DNA of 64,000 bases. Origin: Flavobacterium sp. LHD-85. GTDB lineage: Bacteria; Bacteroidota; Bacteroidia; Flavobacteriales; Flavobacteriaceae. A program made the translations under genes and the position numbers. Location of the stretch: positions 248,001 to 312,000 of the forward strand of contig NZ_JAVFVR010000004.1 in assembly GCF_030929595.1 (NCBI RefSeq), given 5' to 3'. This document shows positions 1-8,205 of the stretch, one piece after another. The notes below the pieces were generated by a model. It did no database searches, had not been told where the DNA came from, and saw only the letters and a program-made list of their open reading frames with translations. Numbering within the stretch: the first letter of the stretch is position 1; each line of letters starts with the position of its first letter.

Positions 1-11
1 TCTGTAAAATT

Positions 12-50
12 AAAAAATCCTGTCAAGAAAACATCTCAACAGGATTATTT
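12..50 (-). terminator. Rho-independent terminator of the DUF5606 gene
   Basis: An 8-bp perfect stem (AATCCTGT at 16-23 with ACAGGATT at 39-46) is followed, read on the minus strand, by a T run. It lies just after the stop codon of the minus-strand gene at 69-554. Confidence 0.75.
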
Positions 51-68
51 TATGTTTAAAGAAAATTA

Positions 69-554
69 CTATTCTTCTTTTTTAGCTTTTGCTTTTTTAG
101 CTGCTGGAGCTTTTTTTGGTTTTTCTTCAGCAACTGGAGCTTCTTCTTTAGGTTCTTCGGCTGCAGGAGCTAAATCTGTAACTAAACCTTTTGCTTGAAG
201 CGTGTTGTACCAGTTTAATACTTTTTTGATATCTGATGGGTAAACTCTTTCTTCGTCGTAATCAGGAAGAATTTGTTTAAAATAAGCAGACAAAGTAGCA
301 TTATCTTCTTTATGAGAGATAGCTTGTCCTTTGTTTTCTTTAACGGCAATCTGCTGCATTACTTCAGTTAACGGTTTTTCGCCTTCATAAGTATAAATCG
401 AAATTTCAGACAATAAACTTACATTGCTTTTTAGATTTACAGTAATCTTCTTCCCATCAATTAATGATTCCGCCACAAAACCTGTACGAGTTTGTACTTT
501 TAATTCGTATAAACCTGGTTTTCCTGAAATGGCTAAAATTTTCGTTAAATTCAT
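69..554 (-). CDS. DUF5606 family protein
   Basis: A 161-residue protein that opens with the conserved block MNLTKILAISGKPGLYEL, which marks the DUF5606 family of Bacteroidota. The first 130 or so residues look like a compact mixed fold. The last 30 are a low-complexity tail rich in Ala, Lys, Glu and Pro, probably disordered and lysine-rich at the very end. It has no signal peptide or membrane segment, so it should be cytoplasmic. Its molecular function is unknown. It lies 60 bp downstream of peptide deformylase on the same strand and may be co-transcribed with it; a terminator follows its stop codon. Confidence 0.85.
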   Translation of the reverse strand: MNLTKILAISGKPGLYELKVQTRTGFVAESLIDGKKITVNLKSNVSLLSEISIYTYEGEKPLTEVMQQIAVKENKGQAISHKEDNATLSAYFKQILPDYDEERVYPSDIKKVLNWYNTLQAKGLVTDLAPAAEEPKEEAPVAEEKPKKAPAAKKAKAKKEE

Positions 555-614
555 TTTTATTAAAATTAGTATTAAGAATTTTATTTATTTTTTGTTTCTA
601 AGGATTTAGAAAAC

Positions 615-1205
615 TTATCTTGCTTTTTTAGCTGCAAAAAATTTCATTCTATATTCTTGAGACGTTTTTCCTTCAGTAATGTTTTTCAATTTCTTTTGGA
701 TCAAACGCTTTTTAAGAGAAGAAATTTTATCTGTAAACAATATTCCTTCAATATGATCATATTCGTGCTGGATAACTCTCGCTATTAATCCGTCAAATAC
801 TTCCGTTTTCATAACGAAATCTTCTTCACAATATTCGATTGTAACAGTTGGTTTTCTGTAAACGTCTTCACGTACATCTGGAATACTCAAACAGCCTTCA
901 TTAAATCCCCACTCTTCTCCTTCTTCTTTAACGATTTTAGCATTGATAAAAGTCTTCTTAAAGCCTTTCAAATCTTTTTGTTCCTCTGAAGGAAGATCCT
1001 CATCATCACTAAAAGGCGTTGTATCTATCACAAACAAACGAATTGGCAGTCCAACCTGCGGTGCTGCAAGTCCAACTCCATACGCATTGTACATGGTCTC
1101 GTACATGTTTGCGATCGTTTCTTTTAGGTTTGGATATTCTGGTGTAATATCTTGTCCTACTTTTCTTAAAACAGGATCACCGTATCCTACAATTGGTAAA
1201 ATCAT
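615..1205 (-). CDS. def: peptide deformylase
   Basis: Removes the N-terminal formyl group from nascent proteins in the cytoplasm, using a divalent metal (usually iron). All three family motifs are present: GVGLAAPQ at residues 43-50, EGCLS at 103-107 with metal ligand Cys105, and HEYDH at 147-151 with the two ligand histidines and catalytic glutamate. At 196 residues it is slightly longer than the E. coli enzyme because of an acidic insertion near residues 65-80, as is common in Bacteroidota. The start MILPIVGYGDPVLR fits the family, where the conserved PVLR lies close to the N-terminus. DUF5606 follows on the same strand. Confidence 0.97.
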   Translation of the reverse strand: MILPIVGYGDPVLRKVGQDITPEYPNLKETIANMYETMYNAYGVGLAAPQVGLPIRLFVIDTTPFSDDEDLPSEEQKDLKGFKKTFINAKIVKEEGEEWGFNEGCLSIPDVREDVYRKPTVTIEYCEEDFVMKTEVFDGLIARVIQHEYDHIEGILFTDKISSLKKRLIQKKLKNITEGKTSQEYRMKFFAAKKAR

Positions 1206-1380
1206 TTGTTTTTATTTATGTTTTAATGTGCTGCAAAAACAGAATTAAAGTTCTGATATTTCAGCTGGCAAAAATAGTAAAAAATAGTCAATGAATAATT
1301 CTTATACAGCATTATTCGCATTTTTTACTCGATGCTAAAAATCTCATCCATAATTATGCCAAAATCATTCCTACAATTCT

Positions 1381-1388
1381 TACCTTTG
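1381..1388 (+). promoter_or_regulatory. -7 promoter box for the FUSC gene
   Basis: TACCTTTG matches the Bacteroidota -7 consensus TAnnTTTG exactly and ends 17 bases before the ATG at 1406. No clear -33 TTG is seen at the usual distance. Confidence 0.55.
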
Positions 1389-1405
1389 TTAGTAAACCTC
1401 TTTTT

Positions 1406-3628
1406 ATGATTGATAGAATTTCGAAATTTACTAACAGTACTTCCTTCCTCAACGCCTCTAAAGTAACTATTGCTTCTGTTGTTCCTGTTTTAGTTTTAAA
1501 TTTTCTTGGTCATTTTGAAATCGGATTTACAATTGCGCTTGGCGCATTTTATACTTATCCCAGTGATATTCCGAGTTCTCTCAGCCATAAAATAAAAGGA
1601 TTAATTGCCGCTTCATTTATTGTTTCTGGTGTTAACCTTTTGGTGAATCTCGTTTATCCATTTCCTATACTTTTCTACATATTTTTAGGATTTTTGTTGT
1701 TTTTATGCTCTATGATCTCGGTTTACGGACAACGAGCAACTTTGATTTCCTTCTCTGCCCTATTATCAATTTCTCTATCATTTGGGCATTTGCATGAAGG
1801 CTGGGAGGCTTTTGAATATTCAGGCTTTATTTTTATTGGTGGAATCCTATATTTAATAGTGTCTCTAGTTTTCCATTTTGTACAGCCTTATAAATATGTA
1901 GAATTACAAATTGCCGAAGGAATAAAACTTACTGCCAAATACCTAAAACTTAGAGGTGACTTATGGAGTCCCGAAGCCAACAGAAGAGCCATTATCGAGA
2001 AACAGCTAGCTGTACAGGTAGAATTGAATCTTATTCACGAAGATTTAAGAAAAATGCTTATCGGAAACCAGAATGCATCGGGAACTACAAGCCAGAATCG
2101 AAAAATGCTTTTGGTTTTTATCACTTTAGTTGAAATTCAAGAATTAGCACTATATACTTCTTTCGACCACAGCAAGCTTCATGAAAAATTTGCCAAGCAT
2201 CCTGATGTTTTAAGAACGTATCAAAATGTGGCTTACAAATTGGCCTCAACTCTAAAAAAACTCTCAAAAAATGTCAGTCATATTAGTGTTTATGTTGACA
2301 AACATGATTTGAAAAATGAATTGGATGCACTTGAATTTGCCATTTTCGATTACGAAAAATCATTAGGAAAAGAAGATGCCGCAGAAGGTGTTTTAATGCT
2401 AACCAATATGCTGAAATACGCTAAAAATCAGGTTGGAAAAATTAAAATCATTCAGCGTGCACTTTCTTTGGCAATGCAATCTTACAAACTAAAAGATCAA
2501 GACAAAGAGCTTGAAAAATTCTTAACGCCACAATATTATCCGCTTCGAACTTTAATTGAAAATTTAAGTTATTCTTCTTCGATTTTCAGACATTCGATAC
2601 GGTTAACCATTACTATTTTGATTGGTTTTCTTCTCGGACAAGTGCTTCCATTTCAAAACGTATATTGGATTCTACTCACCATTGTAGTAATCATGCGTCC
2701 TGGTTATGGTTTAACAAAAGAACGTTCTTACAATAGAATGTTTGGAACTGTTTTAGGAGGAATTTTAGCTTTCGGAATCGTGTCTGTTATTCAGAATCAC
2801 GTTGCGCTGAGCATTTTTTCTATTATATGTATGCTTCTTGGAATTTCATTTACACAAATCAATTATAAGATAAGTGCAACATTCGTCACGATGTATGTTG
2901 TTTTTATCTACGGAATTCTAACTCCAGACATTAATGAAGTAATCCAATACAGAATATTAGATTCACTTGCAGGGGCAATTTTAGCCTTTATTGCCAATCA
3001 GTTTCTGTGGCCAGCTTGGGAATTCATCAATACCCCTATCCATATTGAGAACACCATTCGAGCCAATAGAAATTACCTAAAAGAGATTGCGGATTTTTAT
3101 AATAAAAAAGGAGAAGTTCCTACTTCATATCGTTTAGCACGAAAAAATGCCTTTGTAGAAATAGGAAATTTAATGACTTCTTTTCAGCGTATGATGCAAG
3201 AGCCTAAGTCAAAACAAAAGACAATGCCTTTAGTAAATAAGTTAGTGGTTTTAAACCACTCTTTATTATCCGCTCTAGCATCATTATCAACTTACATTCA
3301 GTCACATCAGACCACTTCAGCGTCTGATTCTTTTAATTATATTATTAAAACAATTTTAGCCAATTTAGATCATTCTATTTCTGTTCTGAGAAATGAAGTT
3401 GTGGTACAGGATACTTTTTTTGAAAAAGAAGATGTGACTTTACAGTTTGAAGAGTTAAAGCGCAGGCATTTTACACGTTTAGCAGAAGATGACGACCTTG
3501 ACAAAGAAACACGTCAGGCCAAAATGCAGGAAGCACAAATGGTTATTGAACAATTAATCTGGATGAGCAATCTAGCAGAAAAGATTCTAAAAAATACAAC
3601 CGACCTAAAAGCAACAAATCCAGATTAA
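1406..3628 (+). CDS. FUSC family inner-membrane protein (YccS/YhfK-like)
   Basis: A 740-residue membrane protein. Two hydrophobic blocks, roughly residues 20-165 and 395-540, each look able to form five or six membrane helices. They are separated and followed by soluble helical stretches. This two-block layout is that of the FUSC superfamily (YccS/YhfK, related to aromatic acid efflux AaeB and plant aluminium-activated malate transporters). The substrate cannot be told from sequence. It is transcribed alone, with a good -7 box upstream and a terminator whose left arm overlaps the end of the coding sequence. It is an isolated plus-strand gene between minus-strand def and mqo. The family is confident; a transport role is inferred. 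Confidence 0.85.
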   Translation: MIDRISKFTNSTSFLNASKVTIASVVPVLVLNFLGHFEIGFTIALGAFYTYPSDIPSSLSHKIKGLIAASFIVSGVNLLVNLVYPFPILFYIFLGFLLFLCSMISVYGQRATLISFSALLSISLSFGHLHEGWEAFEYSGFIFIGGILYLIVSLVFHFVQPYKYVELQIAEGIKLTAKYLKLRGDLWSPEANRRAIIEKQLAVQVELNLIHEDLRKMLIGNQNASGTTSQNRKMLLVFITLVEIQELALYTSFDHSKLHEKFAKHPDVLRTYQNVAYKLASTLKKLSKNVSHISVYVDKHDLKNELDALEFAIFDYEKSLGKEDAAEGVLMLTNMLKYAKNQVGKIKIIQRALSLAMQSYKLKDQDKELEKFLTPQYYPLRTLIENLSYSSSIFRHSIRLTITILIGFLLGQVLPFQNVYWILLTIVVIMRPGYGLTKERSYNRMFGTVLGGILAFGIVSVIQNHVALSIFSIICMLLGISFTQINYKISATFVTMYVVFIYGILTPDINEVIQYRILDSLAGAILAFIANQFLWPAWEFINTPIHIENTIRANRNYLKEIADFYNKKGEVPTSYRLARKNAFVEIGNLMTSFQRMMQEPKSKQKTMPLVNKLVVLNHSLLSALASLSTYIQSHQTTSASDSFNYIIKTILANLDHSISVLRNEVVVQDTFFEKEDVTLQFEELKRRHFTRLAEDDDLDKETRQAKMQEAQMVIEQLIWMSNLAEKILKNTTDLKATNPD

Positions 3629-3650
3629 TTCATCTGGATTTGTTTTTTTT
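3613..3650 (+). terminator. terminator overlapping the FUSC stop codon
   Basis: A 13-bp perfect stem (3613-3625 with 3632-3644), a 6-base loop holding the TAA stop at 3626-3628, then a run of eight T. The last codons of the gene form the left arm. Confidence 0.85.
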
Positions 3651-3666
3651 ATTGAAATGTAGAAGC

Positions 3667-5160
3667 TTAATTTAATTTTAAAACTTCTGCTGTTTGTTTT
3701 CTAAGCTGTTCCAAAAGTTCTGGCTTATCGTTTAAAGTCTGTCCGTAAGACGGAATCATTGTCTTTAATTTTGCTTGCCATTCTGGTGTTTTAATTTGAT
3801 TGGTAAAACATCTGCTTACCAAATCAACCATAATTGCCACAGCTGTTGAAGCACCAGGAGAAGCACCTAATAAAACTGCTAAAGTTCCGTCGTGCGTATT
3901 GATAACTTCTGTACCAAACTCTAAAACGCCACCTTCTTTTTCATCTTTTTTGATAACCTGAACACGCTGGCCTGCCTTTTCTAATTTCCAATCTTTAGAA
4001 CGTGCTGTTGGCAAATATTCGCGCAAAGCTTTCATTCTATCTTTTGGAGACTGACGCACCTGCTCTATCAAATATTTCGTTAATGGAATATTGTGATATC
4101 CTGCCGCCAACATCGGAATTAAGTTGTTACGTTTAATAGATAATGGCAAATCTAAATAAGAACCATTTTTTAAGAAACGCGTTGAGAATCCTGCGAATGG
4201 GCCAAAAAGAAGTGCTTTTTCACCATCAATTACACGAGTATCAATATGAGGAACAGACATTGGAGGAGCTCCAACACTTGCTTTTCCGTATACTTTTGCT
4301 TGGTGTTTTGCAATTACCTCTGGATTTGTACATTTCAGCCATTGCCCGCTTACAGGGAAACCGCCATATCCATTTCCTTCAGGAACATTTGCTTTTTCTA
4401 ATAAAGGAAGAGAACCTCCTCCTGCACCAATAAACACAAATTTAGTATATGCTTTACGAGTATTTCCTGTTGACAAATCTTTAATTTTAATTCTCCAAGA
4501 TTTATCTTCACGCTGTCTTAGTTTTTTAACTTCGTGATTAAAGAACAACGAAACACCGTCTAATTTTTCTAAGTAATTGAACATACTTCTTGTTAAAGCA
4601 CCAAAATTAACATCGGTACCAATTTCCATATGTGTCGCTGCTAATTTCTCATCGGCAGTTCTACCTTCCATTACCAATGGCATCCATTTTTGAAGCTGTT
4701 CAAAATCGGTACTAAAAGTCATTTCGGCAAAGATTGGATTGCTGTGAAGCGCTTCGAATCTCTTTTTTAAATAATCTACGTTTTTATCTCCCCACACAAA
4801 ACTCATATGAGGCACGCTTTTAATAAAATTATCCGGAGACGGCACTTTATTCTGCTGTACTAAGTAAGACCAAAACTGGCGAGAAATCTCAAATGATTCT
4901 GCGATACTTATTGCTTTTTTAGGATCTATGCTTCCGTCTGCCTTTTCTGGAGTATAATTTAGTTCACAAAAAGCAGAGTGTCCTGTTCCGGCATTATTCC
5001 AAGCATCAGAGCTTTCTGCTGCGGCAACATCTAATCTTTCGTAAATTTCAATTTTTATATCTGGTTGTAATTCTTTCAAAATTACCCCAAGAGTGGCACT
5101 CATTATTCCAGCGCCAATGAGTACTACATCACTATTTGAACGTATGGTTTCGTCAGGCAT
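3667..5160 (-). CDS. mqo: malate:quinone oxidoreductase
   Basis: FAD-dependent membrane-associated enzyme of the TCA cycle that oxidises malate to oxaloacetate and passes electrons to quinone. The N-terminus has the dinucleotide-binding motif GAGIMSATLG, followed by the family segments SSDAWNNAGTGHSAFCELNYTP and, near the C-terminus, GASPGASTAVAIM. From ATG 5160 the protein is 497 residues, the normal MQO length. The frame is open 15 codons further upstream, but the -7 box at 5183-5190 lies inside that extension, so translation should begin at 5160 (MPDETIR). It is a single-gene unit convergent with the FUSC gene. Confidence 0.95.
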   Translation of the reverse strand: MPDETIRSNSDVVLIGAGIMSATLGVILKELQPDIKIEIYERLDVAAAESSDAWNNAGTGHSAFCELNYTPEKADGSIDPKKAISIAESFEISRQFWSYLVQQNKVPSPDNFIKSVPHMSFVWGDKNVDYLKKRFEALHSNPIFAEMTFSTDFEQLQKWMPLVMEGRTADEKLAATHMEIGTDVNFGALTRSMFNYLEKLDGVSLFFNHEVKKLRQREDKSWRIKIKDLSTGNTRKAYTKFVFIGAGGGSLPLLEKANVPEGNGYGGFPVSGQWLKCTNPEVIAKHQAKVYGKASVGAPPMSVPHIDTRVIDGEKALLFGPFAGFSTRFLKNGSYLDLPLSIKRNNLIPMLAAGYHNIPLTKYLIEQVRQSPKDRMKALREYLPTARSKDWKLEKAGQRVQVIKKDEKEGGVLEFGTEVINTHDGTLAVLLGASPGASTAVAIMVDLVSRCFTNQIKTPEWQAKLKTMIPSYGQTLNDKPELLEQLRKQTAEVLKLN

Positions 5161-5182
5161 AACAGTATTTTTATTTAAAGTG

Positions 5183-5190
5183 CAAAGGTA
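5183..5190 (-). promoter_or_regulatory. -7 promoter box for mqo
   Basis: On the minus strand this reads TACCTTTG, an exact TAnnTTTG, 22 bases before the mqo ATG at 5160. A TTG lies only 12 bases further upstream, closer than the usual spacing. The position helps choose the mqo start. Confidence 0.6.
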
Positions 5191-5286
5191 CTTTTTTAAT
5201 TGCAAAAAAAAACTAATTTTTAGATGATAAAAGTTAGGATTTTCTAAAAACCATTAAATTATAAATAAAAAATACGACAAAGAGCG

Positions 5287-5700
5287 CTATTTTTTTGCGG
5301 AAAGATAATCTTGAAGCAGAATTGTGGCAGAAATTTCGTCTATTAAACCTTTGTTCTGACGCTGTTTTTTACTTAAACCACTGTCGATCATGGTTTGGAA
5401 TGCCATTTTTGAAGTAAAACGCTCATCAACACGAATCACTTTCATGTCTGGAAAGATATTCGAAAAGTGTTTTGCAAAACCATTAATCACAGAAGCACTT
5501 TCAGATGGCTGGCCATTCATTTGTTTAGGTTCGCCAATCAAAACCGCTTCTACTTTTTCTTTAGCAAAATAATCTTTTAAAAAGTCAACCAAAGTATGAG
5601 TAGGAATCGTAGTTAAGCCCGAAGCAATAATCTGCATTTCGTCTGTAACTGCAATTCCTGTGCGTTTTTGTCCGTAATCTATTGAGAGGATTCTTGGCAT
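5287..5700 (-). CDS. ruvX: RuvX/YqgF, pre-16S rRNA nuclease (Holliday junction resolvase-like)
   Basis: A 137-residue RNase H-like protein of the YqgF family, which completes maturation of the 5' end of 16S rRNA and was originally annotated as a Holliday junction resolvase. The first strand SIDYGQKRTGIAVTD carries the conserved acidic residue Asp8. The middle has the GEPKQMNG motif and the later VDERFTS segment carries another acidic site. The length is normal. In flavobacteria it is often close to def; here the FUSC and mqo genes lie between them. Translation probably starts at ATG 5700, about 45 bases after the stop of the upstream toxin gene. Confidence 0.93.
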   Translation of the reverse strand: MPRILSIDYGQKRTGIAVTDEMQIIASGLTTIPTHTLVDFLKDYFAKEKVEAVLIGEPKQMNGQPSESASVINGFAKHFSNIFPDMKVIRVDERFTSKMAFQTMIDSGLSKKQRQNKGLIDEISATILLQDYLSAKK

Positions 5701-5716
5701 GTTTTGAAGTTTTTAT

Positions 5717-5747
5717 AAAAGATTAGAAAGTAAAATTATAATCTTTT
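5717..5747 (-). terminator. possible weak terminator after the toxin gene
   Basis: A 9-bp A/T-rich stem (5717-5725 with 5739-5747) overlaps the toxin stop codon and precedes ruvX. Read on the minus strand it is followed by TTTTATAAAAAC, a broken T tract. It is weak and may only reduce read-through into ruvX. Confidence 0.35.
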
Positions 5748-6027
5748 AAAGAGAGTCTTTATATTTTATAAAACCGAAAATGAAAACAATGTTTTTATCG
5801 GTATCAACTTCATAAACAGAAACGTAACCTTTAAAAACATAATCCCTAATATTTTCATCATCAAAATATCTTGATTTTTTAAAGAGAAAAGGATGTTTTA
5901 AATCTTTTTTAATATTTCTTAACAAATCTTTTCTAAACTTTAGCGCTGCTCTAGGTTTATCTTTATAAATATAATGAACTTGTTCTTTTAATAATTTTAA
6001 AAATTCATTCGAAATTTTAATTGTCAT
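5746..6027 (-). CDS. RelE/ParE-family toxin
   Basis: A 93-residue basic protein with the small alpha/beta layout of the RelE/ParE superfamily: an N-terminal helix pair (LKLLKEQVHYIYKDKPRAALKF), a central stretch ending in a lysine-rich loop, and C-terminal strands (NIRDYVFKGYVSVYEVD, IVFIFGFIKYKD). ParE members poison DNA gyrase and RelE members cleave mRNA; the sequence does not decide between them. It overlaps the upstream small gene by 11 bp, the usual coupling of a toxin to its antitoxin. The pairing is inferred from size and order. Confidence 0.75.
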   Translation of the reverse strand: MTIKISNEFLKLLKEQVHYIYKDKPRAALKFRKDLLRNIKKDLKHPFLFKKSRYFDDENIRDYVFKGYVSVYEVDTDKNIVFIFGFIKYKDSL

Positions 6028-6250
6028 ATTCCGAAAATGTATTGTCTAAAATTGAATCCACTTCATCTATTGAAAACAACTTTTCATTACCACTTTTTAA
6101 TTTAGCATAAGCTGCATGCACTTTTCTTTTATCATTTTCAAAATCAGAATCTTCTTCAATAATTGTCAATTCACTAGGAGAAAACTCACTTAACAACTTA
6201 AGTACTTTCTCTCTTATTTCTGGCTGAAATTCTAATCTAATCGCTTCCAT
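6017..6250 (-). CDS. putative antitoxin of the ParE-type pair
   Basis: A 77-residue acidic protein directly before the toxin gene, overlapping it by 11 bp. It has a helical N-terminal half (LEFQPEIREKVLKLLSEFSP) and an acidic C-terminal half (LFSIDEVDSILDNTFSEYDN), as expected of an antitoxin that wraps a basic toxin. No classic ribbon-helix-helix or HTH motif is obvious. A -7 box (6271-6278) lies 20 bases before the ATG. The antitoxin call rests on context. Confidence 0.65.
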   Translation of the reverse strand: MEAIRLEFQPEIREKVLKLLSEFSPSELTIIEEDSDFENDKRKVHAAYAKLKSGNEKLFSIDEVDSILDNTFSEYDN

Positions 6251-6270
6251 AATGCTTTCATTTTACAATA

Positions 6271-6278
6271 CAAATATA
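6271..6278 (-). promoter_or_regulatory. -7 promoter box for the toxin-antitoxin pair
   Basis: Minus strand TATATTTG, an exact TAnnTTTG, 20 bases upstream of the antitoxin ATG at 6250. No TTG at -33 spacing was found. Confidence 0.5.
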
Positions 6279-6318
6279 AACCTTTTTAGATTCATGTTTT
6301 TTAAATTAAACTTAAAAA

Positions 6319-6354
6319 CAAAAATCCGCCCTGAAAACTCAAGACGGACTTTTA
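6319..6354 (-). terminator. imperfect terminator after the PAS gene
   Basis: On the minus strand, AAAGTCCG pairs imperfectly with CGGATTTT and a T-rich tail follows. It lies about 33 bases after the PAS gene stop at 6387. Confidence 0.4.
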
Positions 6355-6386
6355 TCCAAATATTCAAACCTAAAAAATAACTCAAT

Positions 6387-7019
6387 TTATCTTCCGAACA
6401 AGCGGCTGAAAAAACCTCTGTGTTCTTCTTCCTCTCCTGCATCCTCCTCTTCAGAATAATTAGCAAACTTAGATTGTGACTTTTCATGTTCGTAAATCAG
6501 CTCCTTAATATATTCAACGTAAGTTCTTTTTTTCTCTTCTAAGAATCCGATCAAATACTTTTCGCTAAATTCTACTCCGCTTGCTGCTTCGATTTGTAAT
6601 AGCTTTTTATACAAAGGCTCAATATGCAGCGCAATTACTTCTTGCGGTACGGCTTGTCTTCTTCCGAAATAATTTACAATAACGTCGTTTTCATCGCGGG
6701 CAATTTCAAAATCTGTAATTACCCAATAGTATCTTCCAGACTTTGCAAGGTTTTTTACAATAGCGTGAAAGTTTTTCCCATTTTTAAGATTTTCCCAAAG
6801 CACTTTAAAAATTACTTTTGGCATATCGGGGTGACGTATGATATTATGAGGCTGCCCCATTAATTCATAGTCTTCGTAACCGCAAACATCTACAAATACT
6901 TCGTTGGCATATTCAATAATACCATATGCATTTGTTTTACTCATGATAACCTGAGTTTTGTCCCAGCTTACTTCTTTATCTATAATTACTCTGTTTTGAA
7001 GGTGATTTTCTTGATTCAT
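6387..7019 (-). CDS. PAS domain protein, Aer-like sensor domain without output domain
   Basis: A 210-residue soluble protein. Residues about 20-125 form one PAS domain with the signature HPDMP at 63-67 followed by VLWENLKNGKNF and SGRYYWV, the pattern of the FAD-binding PAS of the aerotaxis receptor Aer. Residues 130-185 are helical, and the end is an acidic stretch followed by the basic-aromatic tail GFFSRLFGR. There is no kinase, GGDEF, HTH or chemoreceptor domain. It is a single gene, divergent from dapD. A redox- or oxygen-sensing adaptor role is an inference from the PAS type. Confidence 0.75.
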   Translation of the reverse strand: MNQENHLQNRVIIDKEVSWDKTQVIMSKTNAYGIIEYANEVFVDVCGYEDYELMGQPHNIIRHPDMPKVIFKVLWENLKNGKNFHAIVKNLAKSGRYYWVITDFEIARDENDVIVNYFGRRQAVPQEVIALHIEPLYKKLLQIEAASGVEFSEKYLIGFLEEKKRTYVEYIKELIYEHEKSQSKFANYSEEEDAGEEEEHRGFFSRLFGR

Positions 7020-7237
7020 ATTTTACTGCTTATATGATTATTTATGGAATGGAATGTTGATCAACACTGCGAAATTAAAGCGAAGAAAAAGCAGAAATCC
7101 TGACTTTTGTCATATTTTGATATAAAAAAAACTTTTAGCGGTAATAACATCAACCCAAAAAACCTATAGGTTCCATTAGTCTTACAAATAAGAAACAAAA
7201 AGTTAAATCTGTAACATTTTCAAGCTGTTTTGCTTTT

Positions 7238-7265
7238 TTGCATTTCTACAAATACGTTATCTTTG
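7238..7265 (+). promoter_or_regulatory. promoter of dapD
   Basis: TTG at 7238-7240, a 17-base spacer, then TATCTTTG at 7258-7265: a close match to the Flavobacterium consensus TTG-N17-23-TAnnTTTG. The -7 box ends 16 bases before the ATG, implying a very short leader. Confidence 0.75.
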
Positions 7266-7281
7266 CCAAAAAATTAAACGT

Positions 7282-8097
7282 ATGAATTCTTTACAGACTA
7301 TAATCGAACAAGCTTGGGAAAACAGAGCTTTATTGCAAGAAACTACAACTACAGATGCCATTAGAGAAGTTATCGAATTGGTAGACGCAGGAAAATTACG
7401 TGTTGCTGAACCAGTTGGTGACAAATGGCAGGTAAACGAATGGGTTAAGAAAGCAGTTGTAATGTATTTCCCGATTCAGAAAATGGAAACATGGGAATCT
7501 GGTATTTTTGAATACCACGACAAAATGTTGCTAAAAAGAAATTATGCTGAAAAAGGAATTCGTGTGGTGCCAAACGCGGTTGCGCGTTATGGAGCTTACA
7601 TCTCAAGCGGTGTAATCTTAATGCCAAGTTATGTAAACATTGGTGCTTACGTAGACGAAGGAACAATGGTTGATACTTGGGCAACTGTAGGAAGCTGTGC
7701 TCAAATTGGTAAAAACGTACACTTAAGCGGTGGTGTTGGTATTGGTGGTGTTCTTGAGCCATTGCAAGCTGCTCCAGTAATTATTGAAGACGGTGCTTTT
7801 ATTGGATCTCGTTGTATTGTTGTTGAAGGTGTTCACGTTGGTAAAGAAGCAGTTCTTGGAGCTAACGTATGTTTGACAGCATCTACTAAAATTATTGATG
7901 TTACGGGTGATGAGCCAGTTGAAATGAAAGGTTACGTACCAGCTCGTTCTGTAGTTATCCCAGGAAGCTACACTAAGAAATTTGCTGCTGGAGAATTCCA
8001 AGTTCCTTGTGCTTTAATCATTGGAACTCGCAAACCATCTACAGATTTAAAAACTTCTTTAAACAATGCACTTCGTGAATACGATGTTGCTGTATAA
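7282..8097 (+). CDS. dapD: 2,3,4,5-tetrahydropyridine-2,6-dicarboxylate N-succinyltransferase
   Basis: Transfers succinyl from succinyl-CoA to tetrahydrodipicolinate in the lysine and meso-diaminopimelate pathway, so it feeds both protein and peptidoglycan synthesis. At 271 residues it has the family length. After an N-terminal helical domain, residues about 105-215 carry left-handed beta-helix hexapeptide repeats (for example YVDEGTMVDTWATVGS, GGVGIGGVLEP, IGSRCIVVEGVHVGKEAVLGAN). It is monocistronic with a strong promoter and a strong terminator. Confidence 0.97.
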   Translation: MNSLQTIIEQAWENRALLQETTTTDAIREVIELVDAGKLRVAEPVGDKWQVNEWVKKAVVMYFPIQKMETWESGIFEYHDKMLLKRNYAEKGIRVVPNAVARYGAYISSGVILMPSYVNIGAYVDEGTMVDTWATVGSCAQIGKNVHLSGGVGIGGVLEPLQAAPVIIEDGAFIGSRCIVVEGVHVGKEAVLGANVCLTASTKIIDVTGDEPVEMKGYVPARSVVIPGSYTKKFAAGEFQVPCALIIGTRKPSTDLKTSLNNALREYDVAV

Positions 8098-8119
8098 GTT
8101 TTAGAAAGTCTAAATAGTA

Positions 8120-8168
8120 AAATCCAAATTCCAATTGATTATTTATATTGGAATTTGGATTTTTTTTG
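8120..8168 (+). terminator. strong terminator after dapD
   Basis: A 16-bp perfect stem (8120-8135 with 8147-8162), 11-base loop and a run of T to 8168. Confidence 0.9.
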
Positions 8169-8205
8169 CTTCAATTTGTAGTCTCTTAATACAATATTAT
8201 TTTTC

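Noticed and set aside
5746..6250. First toxin-antitoxin pair as a recent copy of the second at 35127
   Set aside because: The toxins share only the general fold and the antitoxins do not resemble each other.
7445..7762. Open frame on the minus strand inside dapD
   Set aside because: It has unnatural composition (His and Leu runs) and opposes a well-conserved gene; it is a shadow.
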